64,000 bases of DNA, taken from positions 124,001 to 188,000 of the forward strand of contig NZ_RHON01000004.1 in assembly GCF_003946505.1 (NCBI RefSeq). The letters are read 5' to 3'. Positions 8,885 through 17,023 of this stretch are shown piece by piece. Position numbers and translations under genes: made by a program. The stretch is from Companilactobacillus mishanensis. GTDB taxonomy: Bacteria > Bacillota > Bacilli > Lactobacillales > Lactobacillaceae. Every line of letters begins with the position of its first letter. Position 1 is the first letter of the stretch. The notes under the pieces were generated by a model. It was not told where the DNA came from, made no database searches, and saw only the letters and a program-made list of their open reading frames with translations.

Positions 8885-9154
8885 ATGGAATTCAAGAAAA
8901 GTGCAGTACAGATACCTAATATTATATTGATATTATTGGTGATAATTGGAATCTTTTTGAAACAAGCTAGTTATATTGCAGGTGGTATCGGGGGACTTTT
9001 TGTCTATAATTCCGTAGCACTAGCTATTATTTGCCTTAGTTTGTCATATAGACATGAACAAACAAAAGGGCAAAACAAAGTTAATCTGATAATTATGGTG
9101 GTATTGCTGATTTTAGTAGTTCTGCTTGCCATGTACTTCATGACTCACAATTAA
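8885..9154 (+). CDS. Small integral membrane protein, 89 aa
   Basis: Start ATG 8885 is chosen because AGGTGAT lies 6-7 bp upstream; a GTG at 8876 overlaps that SD. Three hydrophobic segments: about residues 9-25, 31-51 and 66-84, separated by a short basic loop (SYRHEQTKGQ). No signal peptide or known motif; family not recognised. It lies between the two copies of the 42-bp terminator repeat and is ended by the second one. Confidence 0.65.
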   Translation: MEFKKSAVQIPNIILILLVIIGIFLKQASYIAGGIGGLFVYNSVALAIICLSLSYRHEQTKGQNKVNLIIMVVLLILVVLLAMYFMTHN

Positions 9155-9158
9155 TTAA

Positions 9159-9200
9159 ATACAAATAAGCCCCGACCATTTGGTCAGGGCTTTTATTTAT
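9159..9200 (+). terminator. Terminator, second copy of the 42-bp repeat
   Basis: Base-for-base identical to 8489-8530 (stem AAGCCC-GACC / GGTC-GGGCTT and T-rich tail), starting 4 bp after the stop of the 89-residue membrane protein gene. Confidence 0.85.
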
Positions 9201-9204
9201 ATAT

Positions 9205-9239
9205 GAAAAGCCTTCGGACCGCGAATCCAAAGGCTTTTC
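9205..9239. terminator. Hairpin, possible terminator for the minus strand
   Basis: GAAAAGCCTT-GGA / TCC-AAGGCTTTTC. Very similar in stem sequence to the terminator at 10269-10302. A second small hairpin (CTGATTCC...GGAATCAG, about 9314-9337) lies closer to the hydrolase stop. Confidence 0.55.
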
Positions 9240-9353
9240 AGTGTTTTTAAAATTTAATTGTTATATGATGCTGCCATATGGTAAATAGGAAGTGGTACTT
9301 ATTGGAAGTAACGACTGATTCCAATCTTGGGAATCAGTACTGTCAACCTCAGT

Positions 9354-10145
9354 TCAGTTCAAATCGATATATTTCGAAATGATCTGTGCCATTTGAGGTG
9401 CAGAAACTTGGTTACAGTGAATGGCATCTTCACCGCTCAAGTATAGATATGTCAATGATGCAGTGTGTCCTGGGAAGATATGACTTCCGTCCATGGCACT
9501 TTCACGTGCTACGACTGTATCAGTTGAAGTATCGTCTCCGTTACGTCCGATTACGTTGTAAACTTTCATGCTTGGATTTAGACGACCGGCACCAGCAGCT
9601 TGGCTGATGAGAAGTGGATCAGCGGGGTCACCATTATTTGCTCTCATGTTGTAAGGAGTTCCTACGGTAATGAATGTGCCGCAGGCTGTAGAAGGATATG
9701 CTTCCATATATCTTGTTACAATATTTCCGCCGTTTGATTGTGCGACGAAATCGTCATGAGTAAAGGGATCCTTAGCTTGATAACTTTGAATAGCTGATTG
9801 TAATCCAGCAGCATTGGCATATACTGCATCGTCGTTCCAAAGGATATTATCAAATGCTACAGTTACAAAAGGTCTTTCGCCAGGGTTGCCGGCTCTAACG
9901 TCAGTTCTTGTAACGGCACCATTTGGTGCAACATTAAGTTTTACTACGGGATGAACATTGCTAGGGTCAAGTTGTTGATACATTGAATCCCAGCTGTTCT
10001 GGTCTGAATAAGAACCTGGTACAAAGAAAATTGGATCACTAGTTGTGGCAGCTTTTGAAGTTTGAACGTTACTAAATTGAGTTACGCAAATCAATGAAAC
10101 TAATGAAACGAATGCTATTAAAAACGCTGTTATTTTCTTTTTCAT
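9354..10145 (-). CDS. Secreted alpha/beta hydrolase (DUF915/lipase-like)
   Basis: A 263-residue exported hydrolase. Start ATG 10145 (MKKKITAF) follows GGAGAG on the minus strand; a longer frame upstream lacks an SD. Signal peptide with KKK, hydrophobic core and cleavage near SKAA. The fold opens with PIFFVPGSYSD (oxyanion region); the nucleophile elbow reads AQSNGG, with Ser as nucleophile and Asn replacing the usual Met/Leu; a late His (SHIFPGH or DAIHCN) would complete the triad. Resembles the DUF915 family of lactobacilli; substrate unknown (ester or peptide). Single gene, convergent with the small genes to its left. Confidence 0.8.
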   Translation of the reverse strand: MKKKITAFLIAFVSLVSLICVTQFSNVQTSKAATTSDPIFFVPGSYSDQNSWDSMYQQLDPSNVHPVVKLNVAPNGAVTRTDVRAGNPGERPFVTVAFDNILWNDDAVYANAAGLQSAIQSYQAKDPFTHDDFVAQSNGGNIVTRYMEAYPSTACGTFITVGTPYNMRANNGDPADPLLISQAAGAGRLNPSMKVYNVIGRNGDDTSTDTVVARESAMDGSHIFPGHTASLTYLYLSGEDAIHCNQVSAPQMAQIISKYIDLN

Positions 10146-10268
10146 AATTAACTCTCCGCGTTGCGAGAGCTTCATCACGGTTATAAAGTATCATGATTCT
10201 TTTTGTGGGTAAATTATAAGCCCCTGATATCCCGGTTCTACTTTTGTTATAATATTTTTCCGGAAATG

Positions 10269-10302
10269 AAAAAGCCTTCAGACGTTGTGTCCGAAGGCTT
10301 TT
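10269..10302 (-). terminator. Terminator of the PEPCK-like gene
   Basis: AAAAGCCTTC-GAC / GTC-GAAGGCTTTT, 12 bp after the stop of the minus-strand gene, with a T-run on that strand. Confidence 0.75.
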
Positions 10303-10314
10303 GAGGTTTCAAAT

Positions 10315-12009
10315 TTAGTTATTCATCAATTGATCAAGCAATTCTTTAGCTGATTCTTGGAGGCTATCTTTAGATTTATCATAGCCAAGATGAGTATAAA
10401 TTTCACCAACATAGATATTATCTTGATAAAGTTTATTAAATACTTTATCGATAATTGGACGTGTTCTTTCTTCTTCTTGAACTGGTCCAAATGGGTTAGC
10501 AAAGAATGTTGTACTCATACCAACTTCATCAGTTGTACCAAGAGCTTTTCTCTTACCAGCGATAAATGTTGCTTTAGCAGCATCTTCATCTGGGAATTGG
10601 TGCAAACCTATCTCTGAATCGTAGTTATTTGCGTAGACCCACATGTCGATTGTATGATGTTGAACCACACGTTTGTATGTGTTGGCAGGCAAGATAACAC
10701 GGGCATTCTTCAACTCAGGGTTCAAGTAGATACCACGATCCATGTTATTGAAGGCAACTGAACTACTCAAGTCGTCCAAACGAACGAAGGCACCAGTTTC
10801 TGTACCTTGTGCGTATAGATTGCCATCTTTGTCGAATGCAAAACTACCCATATCATCAAAAATAGTTTCAATGTTGATAATTTTGTCATCGGCAATTTCT
10901 TGAAGCGCTTCGATTGATTCAGATTTTCCGGCACCAGAATCTCCAAAGAAGACAACTGTCTTAGTCTTACCATTTGAGAAACTGATTTTAACCATTGAAC
11001 CATGGATTGGAAGTCTGTTTTCGTAAATCATGTGAAGGTTATGCAAAGTTAAGCACATCTTCTTCATATAACCAAAGTATGTAGTCTTGTCGTTATATGG
11101 AACTTCACCGACCCAGATATCATTAGCTTCATCATGGTAGTAGTGACATACGTCGCCTTCAGTTTCAGGTAGTCCGAATAGCAAGATTTCGTCAGGTTTC
11201 TTACCCCTAACTTCTTCTTCACTAGCAACTTCGAACAAGTTACCTAAAGCAATACCACTGACAAAATAGTCTCGGTGGAAGTAGATATATGATAGACTTT
11301 CACCAATTTTGGCAGGGAAGCAATACCATTCGTTTGATTTACCGTTGAATTTCTTAATAGGGTTGTCGGGAACGGCGTCGAACAATCCTTCACGTTTGTT
11401 ACTCTTTGTATGCATCATCATTGGTGGACGTAACATCAAAGTGTCCAAGAATCTGATACTTTTTAGATTTTCGTAACCTGCTGGAGTTGGCCAATCGATA
11501 GATTGAGTGATAGCACAAGCATTAGTACCAGCATTGATTTGACGATAGGTATGGTTTGAGAAACCTTGAACCTTTTCTTCAACTGCACGGTAGAGATCGA
11601 TAACCAATTCGTTGAAATTATTATCGATATCCATGAATCCGCCTTTAATAACGGCGTTATTATGTTTATTGATTACTGAAACACGGAAGTATTGACGGTA
11701 GTATGAATAAAGATCTTCAATACTTTGAAGGATCAAGTCTTTATCATATTTTTCATATACTGCGGTATTATCGGTTAAGATAGCCTTCAATACATTTACA
11801 TATTGTTCTGGATCTTCTTGAACAATATCGTCTTTAGAATTACTTTGTTGTTCTGCTAAATATAGTTTTACTAGATTTAGTAGACCTTTACTGTTTACAA
11901 GTTGAAAAATATTTTGAATATAACCTTCGCTATAATTGAGTACAGATACTCTGCTATCAGGGTTGATATAAAAGGAATCTGAATCAATAGCCTTTAATGG
12001 TTTCAACAT
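10315..12009 (-). CDS. Phosphoenolpyruvate carboxykinase/HPr-kinase-like P-loop protein
   Basis: 564 residues. The central P-loop FFGDSGAGKSES (about residues 352-363) followed by an acidic segment (ETIFDDMG) matches the PEPCK/HPr kinase fold, where the loop binds nucleotide and nearby acids bind metal. The N-terminal 250 residues have no obvious motif. Lactobacillal homologues are usually named phosphoenolpyruvate carboxykinase, but true PEPCK(ATP) signatures are not obvious, so a kinase or regulatory role is equally possible. No signal peptide. SD AAAGGAGA precedes the ATG. Monocistronic, ended by the hairpin at 10269-10302. Confidence 0.7.
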   Translation of the reverse strand: MLKPLKAIDSDSFYINPDSRVSVLNYSEGYIQNIFQLVNSKGLLNLVKLYLAEQQSNSKDDIVQEDPEQYVNVLKAILTDNTAVYEKYDKDLILQSIEDLYSYYRQYFRVSVINKHNNAVIKGGFMDIDNNFNELVIDLYRAVEEKVQGFSNHTYRQINAGTNACAITQSIDWPTPAGYENLKSIRFLDTLMLRPPMMMHTKSNKREGLFDAVPDNPIKKFNGKSNEWYCFPAKIGESLSYIYFHRDYFVSGIALGNLFEVASEEEVRGKKPDEILLFGLPETEGDVCHYYHDEANDIWVGEVPYNDKTTYFGYMKKMCLTLHNLHMIYENRLPIHGSMVKISFSNGKTKTVVFFGDSGAGKSESIEALQEIADDKIINIETIFDDMGSFAFDKDGNLYAQGTETGAFVRLDDLSSSVAFNNMDRGIYLNPELKNARVILPANTYKRVVQHHTIDMWVYANNYDSEIGLHQFPDEDAAKATFIAGKRKALGTTDEVGMSTTFFANPFGPVQEEERTRPIIDKVFNKLYQDNIYVGEIYTHLGYDKSKDSLQESAKELLDQLMNN

Positions 12010-12195
12010 TAAAATTCTCCTTTCAAGTTACGCATATTTCTATTCTAAAACAAAACAGTGAAAACATACAGCAATATATTAAATTTTCATTAGAAAAATT
12101 ACAAGTTTCTAATTTTGGTAAAGGATTTTGTTGAAAAATGGAATTTTTTTGCTGAAAAATATATTAATATGATTATTGTAATCAAAAGTATTAAT

Positions 12196-12268
12196 TGCTC
12201 AGTAGTTCAGCTGGTAGAACGCTTGACTGTTAATCATGAGGTCGTTGGTTCGAACCCAACCTGGGCAG
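12196..12268 (+). tRNA. tRNA-Asn (anticodon GTT)
   Basis: 73-nt cloverleaf: acceptor TGCTCAG/CTGGGCA with one G-T pair and discriminator G; D arm GTTC/GAAC; anticodon arm CTTGA-CTGTTAA-TCATG; T arm GTTGG-TTCGAAC-CCAAC. The loop CTGTTAA gives anticodon GTT. CCA is not encoded. The anticodon stem has a T.T mismatch at the second pair. Single tRNA, no rRNA nearby. Confidence 0.92.
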
Positions 12269-12277
12269 TAGATAAAG

Positions 12278-12336
12278 TGTGAAAAGGGGCGGTAGTTCTT
12301 GAGCTTTTCTCAAGGATTGCGGCTCTTTTTACACGT
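12278..12336 (+). other. Long imperfect hairpin downstream of tRNA-Asn
   Basis: GTGTGAAAAG...CTTTTTACAC outer arms with an inner CTTGAG-CTTTT-CTCAAG stem. May help 3' processing or termination of the tRNA transcript. Confidence 0.5.
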
Positions 12337-12346
12337 TTAGGATGTG

Positions 12347-12385
12347 AAAAAAGAGAAAACACTACAAAATGTGTTTTCTCTTTTT
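12347..12385. terminator. Bidirectional terminator between tRNA-Asn and phosphatase
   Basis: AAAAAGAGAAAACAC / GTGTTTTCTCTTTTT perfect 15-bp stem with an 8-base loop; A/T tails allow function on both strands. Confidence 0.85.
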
Positions 12386-12390
12386 GATTT

Positions 12391-13050
12391 CTATTTCAAT
12401 AATTTATTATAAGTAGTAACACGTTTTTCACCATCATCACATTCAAGAATAGTCAAACTTGAGTTACGTGGGCTAACTGTAATGTCGAAGTTACCAGCAT
12501 TATATCTGTCGGTGATCGAGCGAATCGTTGTTCCGTGTGATACCAAAAGTATTCTGTCGCCGTCTTTGGCAATATCATCTAATTTATCGAAGCCTTTATC
12601 CAAACGAGTCCAGTATTCTTCAGCGTTTTCGGCATCATGGAATGGGTCAGCTTCTTTGACGAAATCTTTACTGGCATCCATTCCGTATTTTGTGATCACT
12701 TCTGAATAAGAAGTGCAGCCGTGCATTGCACCAACTGTGAACCATGTTTGGCGTGAACTGTTTCCTTCGAAATAGCCATAGAATTCTTCACGGAATTCAG
12801 GCAATTTTACTGGAGTAATTTTATCATGATCTTTATTTGCATCAACGATTATTTTACATGTATCGATTGCACGACGAGCGTCTGAAGAGAATGCAGCGCT
12901 GAAGTCTACATCTTTAAGTGCTTCGGCTGCTTGTTTAGCAACTTCAACTCCATCTGGAGCAAGTGGCGTATCTGACCAGCCTTGCATTTTATCGTAACGA
13001 TTGAACCATGTTTTACCGTGTCTAACCAAATAAACTTGATATTTTGCCAT
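12391..13050 (-). CDS. Phosphoglycerate mutase-family (histidine phosphatase) protein
   Basis: 219 residues. YLVRHGKTWFN near the N-terminus holds the phospho-accepting His, AFSSDARRAIDT the second active-site Arg, and LLVSHGTTIRS the second His, which define the histidine phosphatase superfamily. Start ATG 13050 (MAKYQV) follows GGAGG; a Met four codons upstream lies before the SD. It could be a cofactor-dependent phosphoglycerate mutase homologue or a broad-specificity phosphatase; the length and non-canonical core favour a phosphatase. Monocistronic and divergent from the flavodoxin pair. Confidence 0.85.
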   Translation of the reverse strand: MAKYQVYLVRHGKTWFNRYDKMQGWSDTPLAPDGVEVAKQAAEALKDVDFSAAFSSDARRAIDTCKIIVDANKDHDKITPVKLPEFREEFYGYFEGNSSRQTWFTVGAMHGCTSYSEVITKYGMDASKDFVKEADPFHDAENAEEYWTRLDKGFDKLDDIAKDGDRILLVSHGTTIRSITDRYNAGNFDITVSPRNSSLTILECDDGEKRVTTYNKLLK

Positions 13051-13213
13051 TTTATCCTCCATTATTTAAGAAATTACTTTTAAACTAACAATAATAGTAT
13101 ATCAGATGGGAAATTTTTCTGGTAAGAATGGAGCCTTAATAACAACAATAGATTTATTAATGAGATAATATATTAAGTGCGTTTAATAGGTGATTAAAAA
13201 GGAGATAGTTACT

Positions 13214-13834
13214 ATGAAAATTGCTGTTATTGGTGCTAATGGAAAAGAAGGCTCGATGATTGTCAAAGAAGCTCAAAGTCGAAACATCGATGTAACTTCA
13301 ATCGTTAGGGATGCAAAGAAGTCTCCAACTGATAAATATATCGTTAGTGATATTTTTGGATTGAAAAAGGAAGACATAAAATCATTCGATGCAGTTGTAA
13401 ATGCAACAGGATTCTTCGGTGATGATGTAGTTAAATTTGTGCCATCAATTGAACATTTAGTCGAAATCTTTTCCGGTGAAAATACAAGACTGCTTGTAGT
13501 TGGCGGTGCTGGCTCACTTTATCTTGATGATTCACACACTCAAAAGCTTTATCAATCTGATGGATTTCCAGATTCTGTAAAACCATTGAGTGAAGAGATG
13601 GGCAAATCCTTAGACGTATTAAAGAAAAGTAATATAAACTGGACATATGTAAGTCCCGCAGCTGATTTTGATTTCAAAGCTGAAAAAACTGGTAAGTACG
13701 TTGTTGCCGGCGAGGAACTAACTTTTGATAAAAATAAAAATAGTAAAATTAGTTACGCTGATTACGCAATCGCTATGGTCGATGAGATCGAGGAACCTAA
13801 GCATGAAAATGAACGAATCAGCGTCAGATGGTAG
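13214..13834 (+). CDS. NAD(P)-binding oxidoreductase/epimerase-like protein
   Basis: 206 residues. IAVIGANGKEGSMIV at the N-terminus is a Rossmann GxxGxxG dinucleotide-binding loop; VVNATGFFG and LLVVGGAGSLYL follow as in atypical SDR (NmrA/YwnB-like) proteins. Start ATG 13214 is preferred, behind AAGGAGA at 9 bp. It runs 8 bp ahead of the flavodoxin gene and is almost certainly co-transcribed, suggesting a redox or flavin-related pair. Substrate unknown. Confidence 0.8.
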   Translation: MKIAVIGANGKEGSMIVKEAQSRNIDVTSIVRDAKKSPTDKYIVSDIFGLKKEDIKSFDAVVNATGFFGDDVVKFVPSIEHLVEIFSGENTRLLVVGGAGSLYLDDSHTQKLYQSDGFPDSVKPLSEEMGKSLDVLKKSNINWTYVSPAADFDFKAEKTGKYVVAGEELTFDKNKNSKISYADYAIAMVDEIEEPKHENERISVRW

Positions 13835-13842
13835 GGGTGCAA

Positions 13843-14286
13843 ATGAGTAATATTTTAATTACATATACAAGTATGACTGGTCATAATGAAAAAATCGCCA
13901 AACATTTAGAGGAGTATCTCAAGGGAAAAGGTGCAGATGTAACACTTGAACAGTTAGTAGATAGCGATGCCTTCGATTTACCTGACTATGACGCCGTTAT
14001 AGTAGGAAGTTATACGTATCACGAAGGTGAATTACCTGACGAGGCACAAGATTTTTATGAAGATTTAGAAGATGTTGATCTAGACCGTACAAAATTCGCC
14101 GTTTTCGGATCGAGTTCTAAAGGACACATCCACTACGGTCGTGCCGTTGATTACTTTACAATGCAATTGAATAGTAGCAATGGTGATCAAGCCGCCGATT
14201 CTGTTAAAATCAATGGAGAAGTAGAACCAGATGATTTGAAACGTATCGAGACAATGGCTGATTATGTTTTGAAAAGTTTGGAATAA
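13843..14286 (+). CDS. Flavodoxin
   Basis: 147-residue single-domain electron carrier. The phosphate-binding loop TYTSMTGHNEKIA near the N-terminus and VIVGSYTYHEG / VFGSSSKGHIHYG loops around the isoalloxazine are classic short-chain flavodoxin features. Strongly acidic (many Asp and Glu), as expected. ATG 13843 follows AGGGGTG; an upstream in-frame start would overlap the previous gene. Second gene of the operon, followed by a perfect terminator. Confidence 0.9.
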   Translation: MSNILITYTSMTGHNEKIAKHLEEYLKGKGADVTLEQLVDSDAFDLPDYDAVIVGSYTYHEGELPDEAQDFYEDLEDVDLDRTKFAVFGSSSKGHIHYGRAVDYFTMQLNSSNGDQAADSVKINGEVEPDDLKRIETMADYVLKSLE

Positions 14287-14308
14287 TTTTTATTAGTAAT
14301 TAAATAAT

Positions 14309-14336
14309 GGGAGCTTGTAAAAGCTTCTTTTTTTTC
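14309..14336 (+). terminator. Terminator of the flavodoxin operon
   Basis: GGAGCTT-GTAA-AAGCTTC followed by eight T. An ATG at 14307 in the next reading frame lies in this hairpin and is not used. Confidence 0.85.
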
Positions 14337-14405
14337 GAGTTAAAGTCAGATACCATAGTCGTATGCATTAAATTTTTTAAGGGGGGAGAAAAATTTGATC
14401 AATTT

Positions 14406-15026
14406 TTGGCGTTTGTTTCATTGATTGTATTCATTTACTTTCTAGTGAAATACATCAAGAACCGAAAAACTCGTATTGGTCGAGAGGCTAAGAAACCAAT
14501 GTGGATCAGTTTGGTCGTATTTATCGTCCTTGGAGCATTTGCAGGGGCAGGAAATAGTCCAGACGAACCAACAAAACAGGTATCTTCGGATGAACCTGAT
14601 ACAGCTAAACCGGTTGTTATAAAAAATGTTGGTAAGGGAGAATATGATTCTGCCAAGAAGAAAAATAAAGAATTACTAGCTAAGAAAAAAGAACTTTCGG
14701 ATAAAGCTGATTCGTTAGATTCTCAGATGAACGATATCGAACAGGCTGAAGCGGCAGAGGCAAAATCCAACGAACCTGCTGCATCTGAAGAACCCGCTCC
14801 AGCACCTGACCCAACTCCGGCACCAGCTCCAGCGCCAAATACAAATACTAATCAAGGTAATCGTGATTTAGATACTTCTGGTTCTCAACAAATTGTTGGT
14901 AATGTTAAGTCACGTATTTATCATGTTCCTGGTCAGCGGGGATACAATATGAACTCAAGAAATGCTGTTTATTTTCAAAATGAACAAGAAGCCCAAGCAG
15001 CAGGCTATAGGAGGGCTAAAGTTTGA
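14406..15026 (+). CDS. Membrane protein with C-terminal 'sunset' domain
   Basis: Two N-terminal transmembrane segments (LIVFIYFLV and SLVVFIVLGAFAG), then a coiled-coil-like Lys/Asp/Ser segment, a Pro/Ala-rich linker, and a C-terminal motif (SRIYHVPGQRGYN...VYFQNEQEAQAAGYR) matching the sunset domain often found with nucleases. The start is uncertain: a strong GGGGGGAG at 14381-14388 is followed by a near-palindrome (AAAATTTGATCAATTTTT) and the first in-frame candidate is TTG 14406, a long spacing. The stop overlaps the endonuclease start (TTGA), so the two are translationally coupled. Probable partner or anchor of the nuclease (inference). Confidence 0.65.
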   Translation: MAFVSLIVFIYFLVKYIKNRKTRIGREAKKPMWISLVVFIVLGAFAGAGNSPDEPTKQVSSDEPDTAKPVVIKNVGKGEYDSAKKKNKELLAKKKELSDKADSLDSQMNDIEQAEAAEAKSNEPAASEEPAPAPDPTPAPAPAPNTNTNQGNRDLDTSGSQQIVGNVKSRIYHVPGQRGYNMNSRNAVYFQNEQEAQAAGYRRAKV

Positions 15027-15880
15027 GAAATAAACTGTTAAAAAATATATCAATAGTTGTAATGCTGTTTACGATGTTCACAGCAGGATCATTGAATTCC
15101 AATGAGATACAAGCAGATGCCACTCAAACAAAAGTCTCCGCAAGTTTCAATTTTAAAAAAGAGGCTAAGAAACTTCGTGGCAGCAATAAGCAATTAAAGA
15201 AAGATATCAAGGCTCTTGAAGATAAGATAGCTAAGAAAGAGCAACAGATCACCGATCACAAGAGTAAAATGGATGGCAGCACTAATTCTTCATCGAAGAG
15301 TGAACTTGCCAAACTAAATTATTCTGGCAAACAAGAAGTCATTGTCGATAACAATAAGCCTGGATTCAGCGATTCTGACATGAGTACTGCCAATGGTCCT
15401 TGGCAAAAATATGGTAATTTGGACAGTATGAATCGTGTTACAGGTGCGAATGCAATGTTGAACCAATCCTTGATGCCAACTGCCAAGCGTGAAAGATTGT
15501 TTGTTAATCCAACTGGATGGCACAACAAGAAGGTCAAGGGTGGCTGGCTATATAACCGAAGCCATTTGATTGGATATCAATTTACTGGTCAAAATAATAA
15601 TCCTAAGAATTTGATGACAGGTACAGCGTCATTGAATAGTCCAGAAATGTTACATCATGAAATGGACGTGGCATATTATTTGAAAGGTAACCGAAACCGA
15701 TACGTGCGTTACCGAGTGACTCCAATTTTCAGAGGCAATGAGTTGTTGGCTCGTGGAGTTCAGATGGAAGCACAGTCAGTTGGAAATGATGCAATCCACT
15801 TTAATGTATATATCTTTAACGTTCAAAGTGGCGTAACTCTTAATTACAATGACGGAACTAGTCAAGTTTCTAATCAATAA
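15023..15880 (+). CDS. Secreted DNA/RNA non-specific endonuclease (EndA-like)
   Basis: 285 residues starting at TTG 15023 behind AGGAGGG. Signal peptide/anchor (about 8-33), a coiled-coil Lys/Glu/Gln region (about 45-82), then a beta-beta-alpha-metal nuclease domain. The catalytic motif reads NRSH at 178-181 (DRGH in the classic family) with His181 as general base, and NNNPKNLMTGT supplies the metal-binding Asn. Similar proteins act in DNA uptake or extracellular DNA degradation. Last gene of the coupled pair with the sunset-domain membrane protein; bidirectional terminator follows. Confidence 0.88.
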   Translation: MRNKLLKNISIVVMLFTMFTAGSLNSNEIQADATQTKVSASFNFKKEAKKLRGSNKQLKKDIKALEDKIAKKEQQITDHKSKMDGSTNSSSKSELAKLNYSGKQEVIVDNNKPGFSDSDMSTANGPWQKYGNLDSMNRVTGANAMLNQSLMPTAKRERLFVNPTGWHNKKVKGGWLYNRSHLIGYQFTGQNNNPKNLMTGTASLNSPEMLHHEMDVAYYLKGNRNRYVRYRVTPIFRGNELLARGVQMEAQSVGNDAIHFNVYIFNVQSGVTLNYNDGTSQVSNQ

Positions 15881-15922
15881 AAATAGACATCATCTTCATT
15901 AATAGAAGATTGATGTCTATTT
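15881..15922. terminator. Bidirectional terminator
   Basis: AAATAGACATC-TCTTC / GAAGAT-GATGTCTATTT between two convergent genes. Confidence 0.8.
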
Positions 15923-15926
15923 GTTT

Positions 15927-16832
15927 TTAATCGTTAAAATTACCAGATTCAACATTGGTAATAAATTTCTTCAAGTGATCAAAGTAAACTGGTGCGTTAT
16001 CGATCATATGATGGTGTCCACCGTTTGGAGTTGTTTCCAAACGTGCGTGTGGAATTTCCTTTTGCATGATTTTTGCTGTAGAGATTGGCATTGTTTCGTG
16101 TTCACCAAAGGTGATCAAAGTTGGAACAGTGATTTCTTTTAGATGTTCTCTAAAATGCCATTGGTTAAGTTTTCCGGTAATAACGAACTCATTGTCACCT
16201 TGGAAAGCATTATAAACTGGAGTTGCCATTGTATCGATCAAGTGAGAAATGGCTGTTGGTTGTTTGCGGTCGATGTATTCCTTGTTCAAGACATCAACGT
16301 AACTTTGATATGTTGCGTCATCAAGGTCATTTTCGTCTTCTTTTTTCTCCATATATTTAACTTTGTCAGGGCCAAGAGCGTCAAGACGACATTGGTTGAT
16401 ACTCTTTACATAGTCGTCGATTTCGTCGACCATACTTGAGATGATAGCACCTTTAAGATGTTGACCATATTTTGCGGCGTACATTTGAACTAGAGCGCCA
16501 CCCCATGATTGTCCAATCAAATAGAAATTGTCTAAACCTAATTTTTGTCTAACTTCTTCAACTTCGTCTAAGAAGTAGTCATATGTTAAATATTTGTCAG
16601 CAATTTCAGGGTCGCTGTAATCTGGTTGGTCAGAATACCATGATCCAAGTTGATCATACATAGAAACTTGAACACCAAGGTCTGCCAATTTTTCACCAAA
16701 GTTTTCCCAGTATTCGTGATTACCACCAGGTCCACCGTGAAGACATAGAAGTTGAATGTCTCCTTCGCCTTGTGTATTAGTCCATAAATGGTAGCCATTA
16801 TCTAGTGTAATGATTGTTGTACCTTGCTTCAT
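15927..16832 (-). CDS. Prolyl aminopeptidase-like alpha/beta hydrolase
   Basis: 301-residue cytoplasmic hydrolase of the proline iminopeptidase (S33) type: HGGPGG at 32-37 forms the oxyanion hole and GQSWGG carries the nucleophile Ser109; GEHETMP supplies an acid where Asp is usual, and NGGHHHM holds the catalytic His. Expected to release N-terminal proline from peptides, a common LAB activity (PepI). SD GGAGG lies upstream of the ATG. The Asp-to-Glu reading at the acid position is worth an alignment. Single gene. Confidence 0.85.
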   Translation of the reverse strand: MKQGTTIITLDNGYHLWTNTQGEGDIQLLCLHGGPGGNHEYWENFGEKLADLGVQVSMYDQLGSWYSDQPDYSDPEIADKYLTYDYFLDEVEEVRQKLGLDNFYLIGQSWGGALVQMYAAKYGQHLKGAIISSMVDEIDDYVKSINQCRLDALGPDKVKYMEKKEDENDLDDATYQSYVDVLNKEYIDRKQPTAISHLIDTMATPVYNAFQGDNEFVITGKLNQWHFREHLKEITVPTLITFGEHETMPISTAKIMQKEIPHARLETTPNGGHHHMIDNAPVYFDHLKKFITNVESGNFND

Positions 16833-17023
16833 TTGCAGTAGCCTCCTGAATTTATAAATATGTACAGTATATTACTATGTTTGCCCGAGTCAAAATAATT
16901 AACTATAATTATATTATTTGATAATTAATTTATCGCAATCAAATATTCGATAAGTATATTATATGAATATATGATAAAATTGATTTATCTATAAAAACAG
17001 ATACATTACGAGGGGGCAATACA

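Noticed and set aside
14307..14405. N-terminal extension of the sunset-domain protein from ATG 14307
   Set aside because: The ATG lies in the flavodoxin terminator, and the translated extension is the hairpin and T-run.
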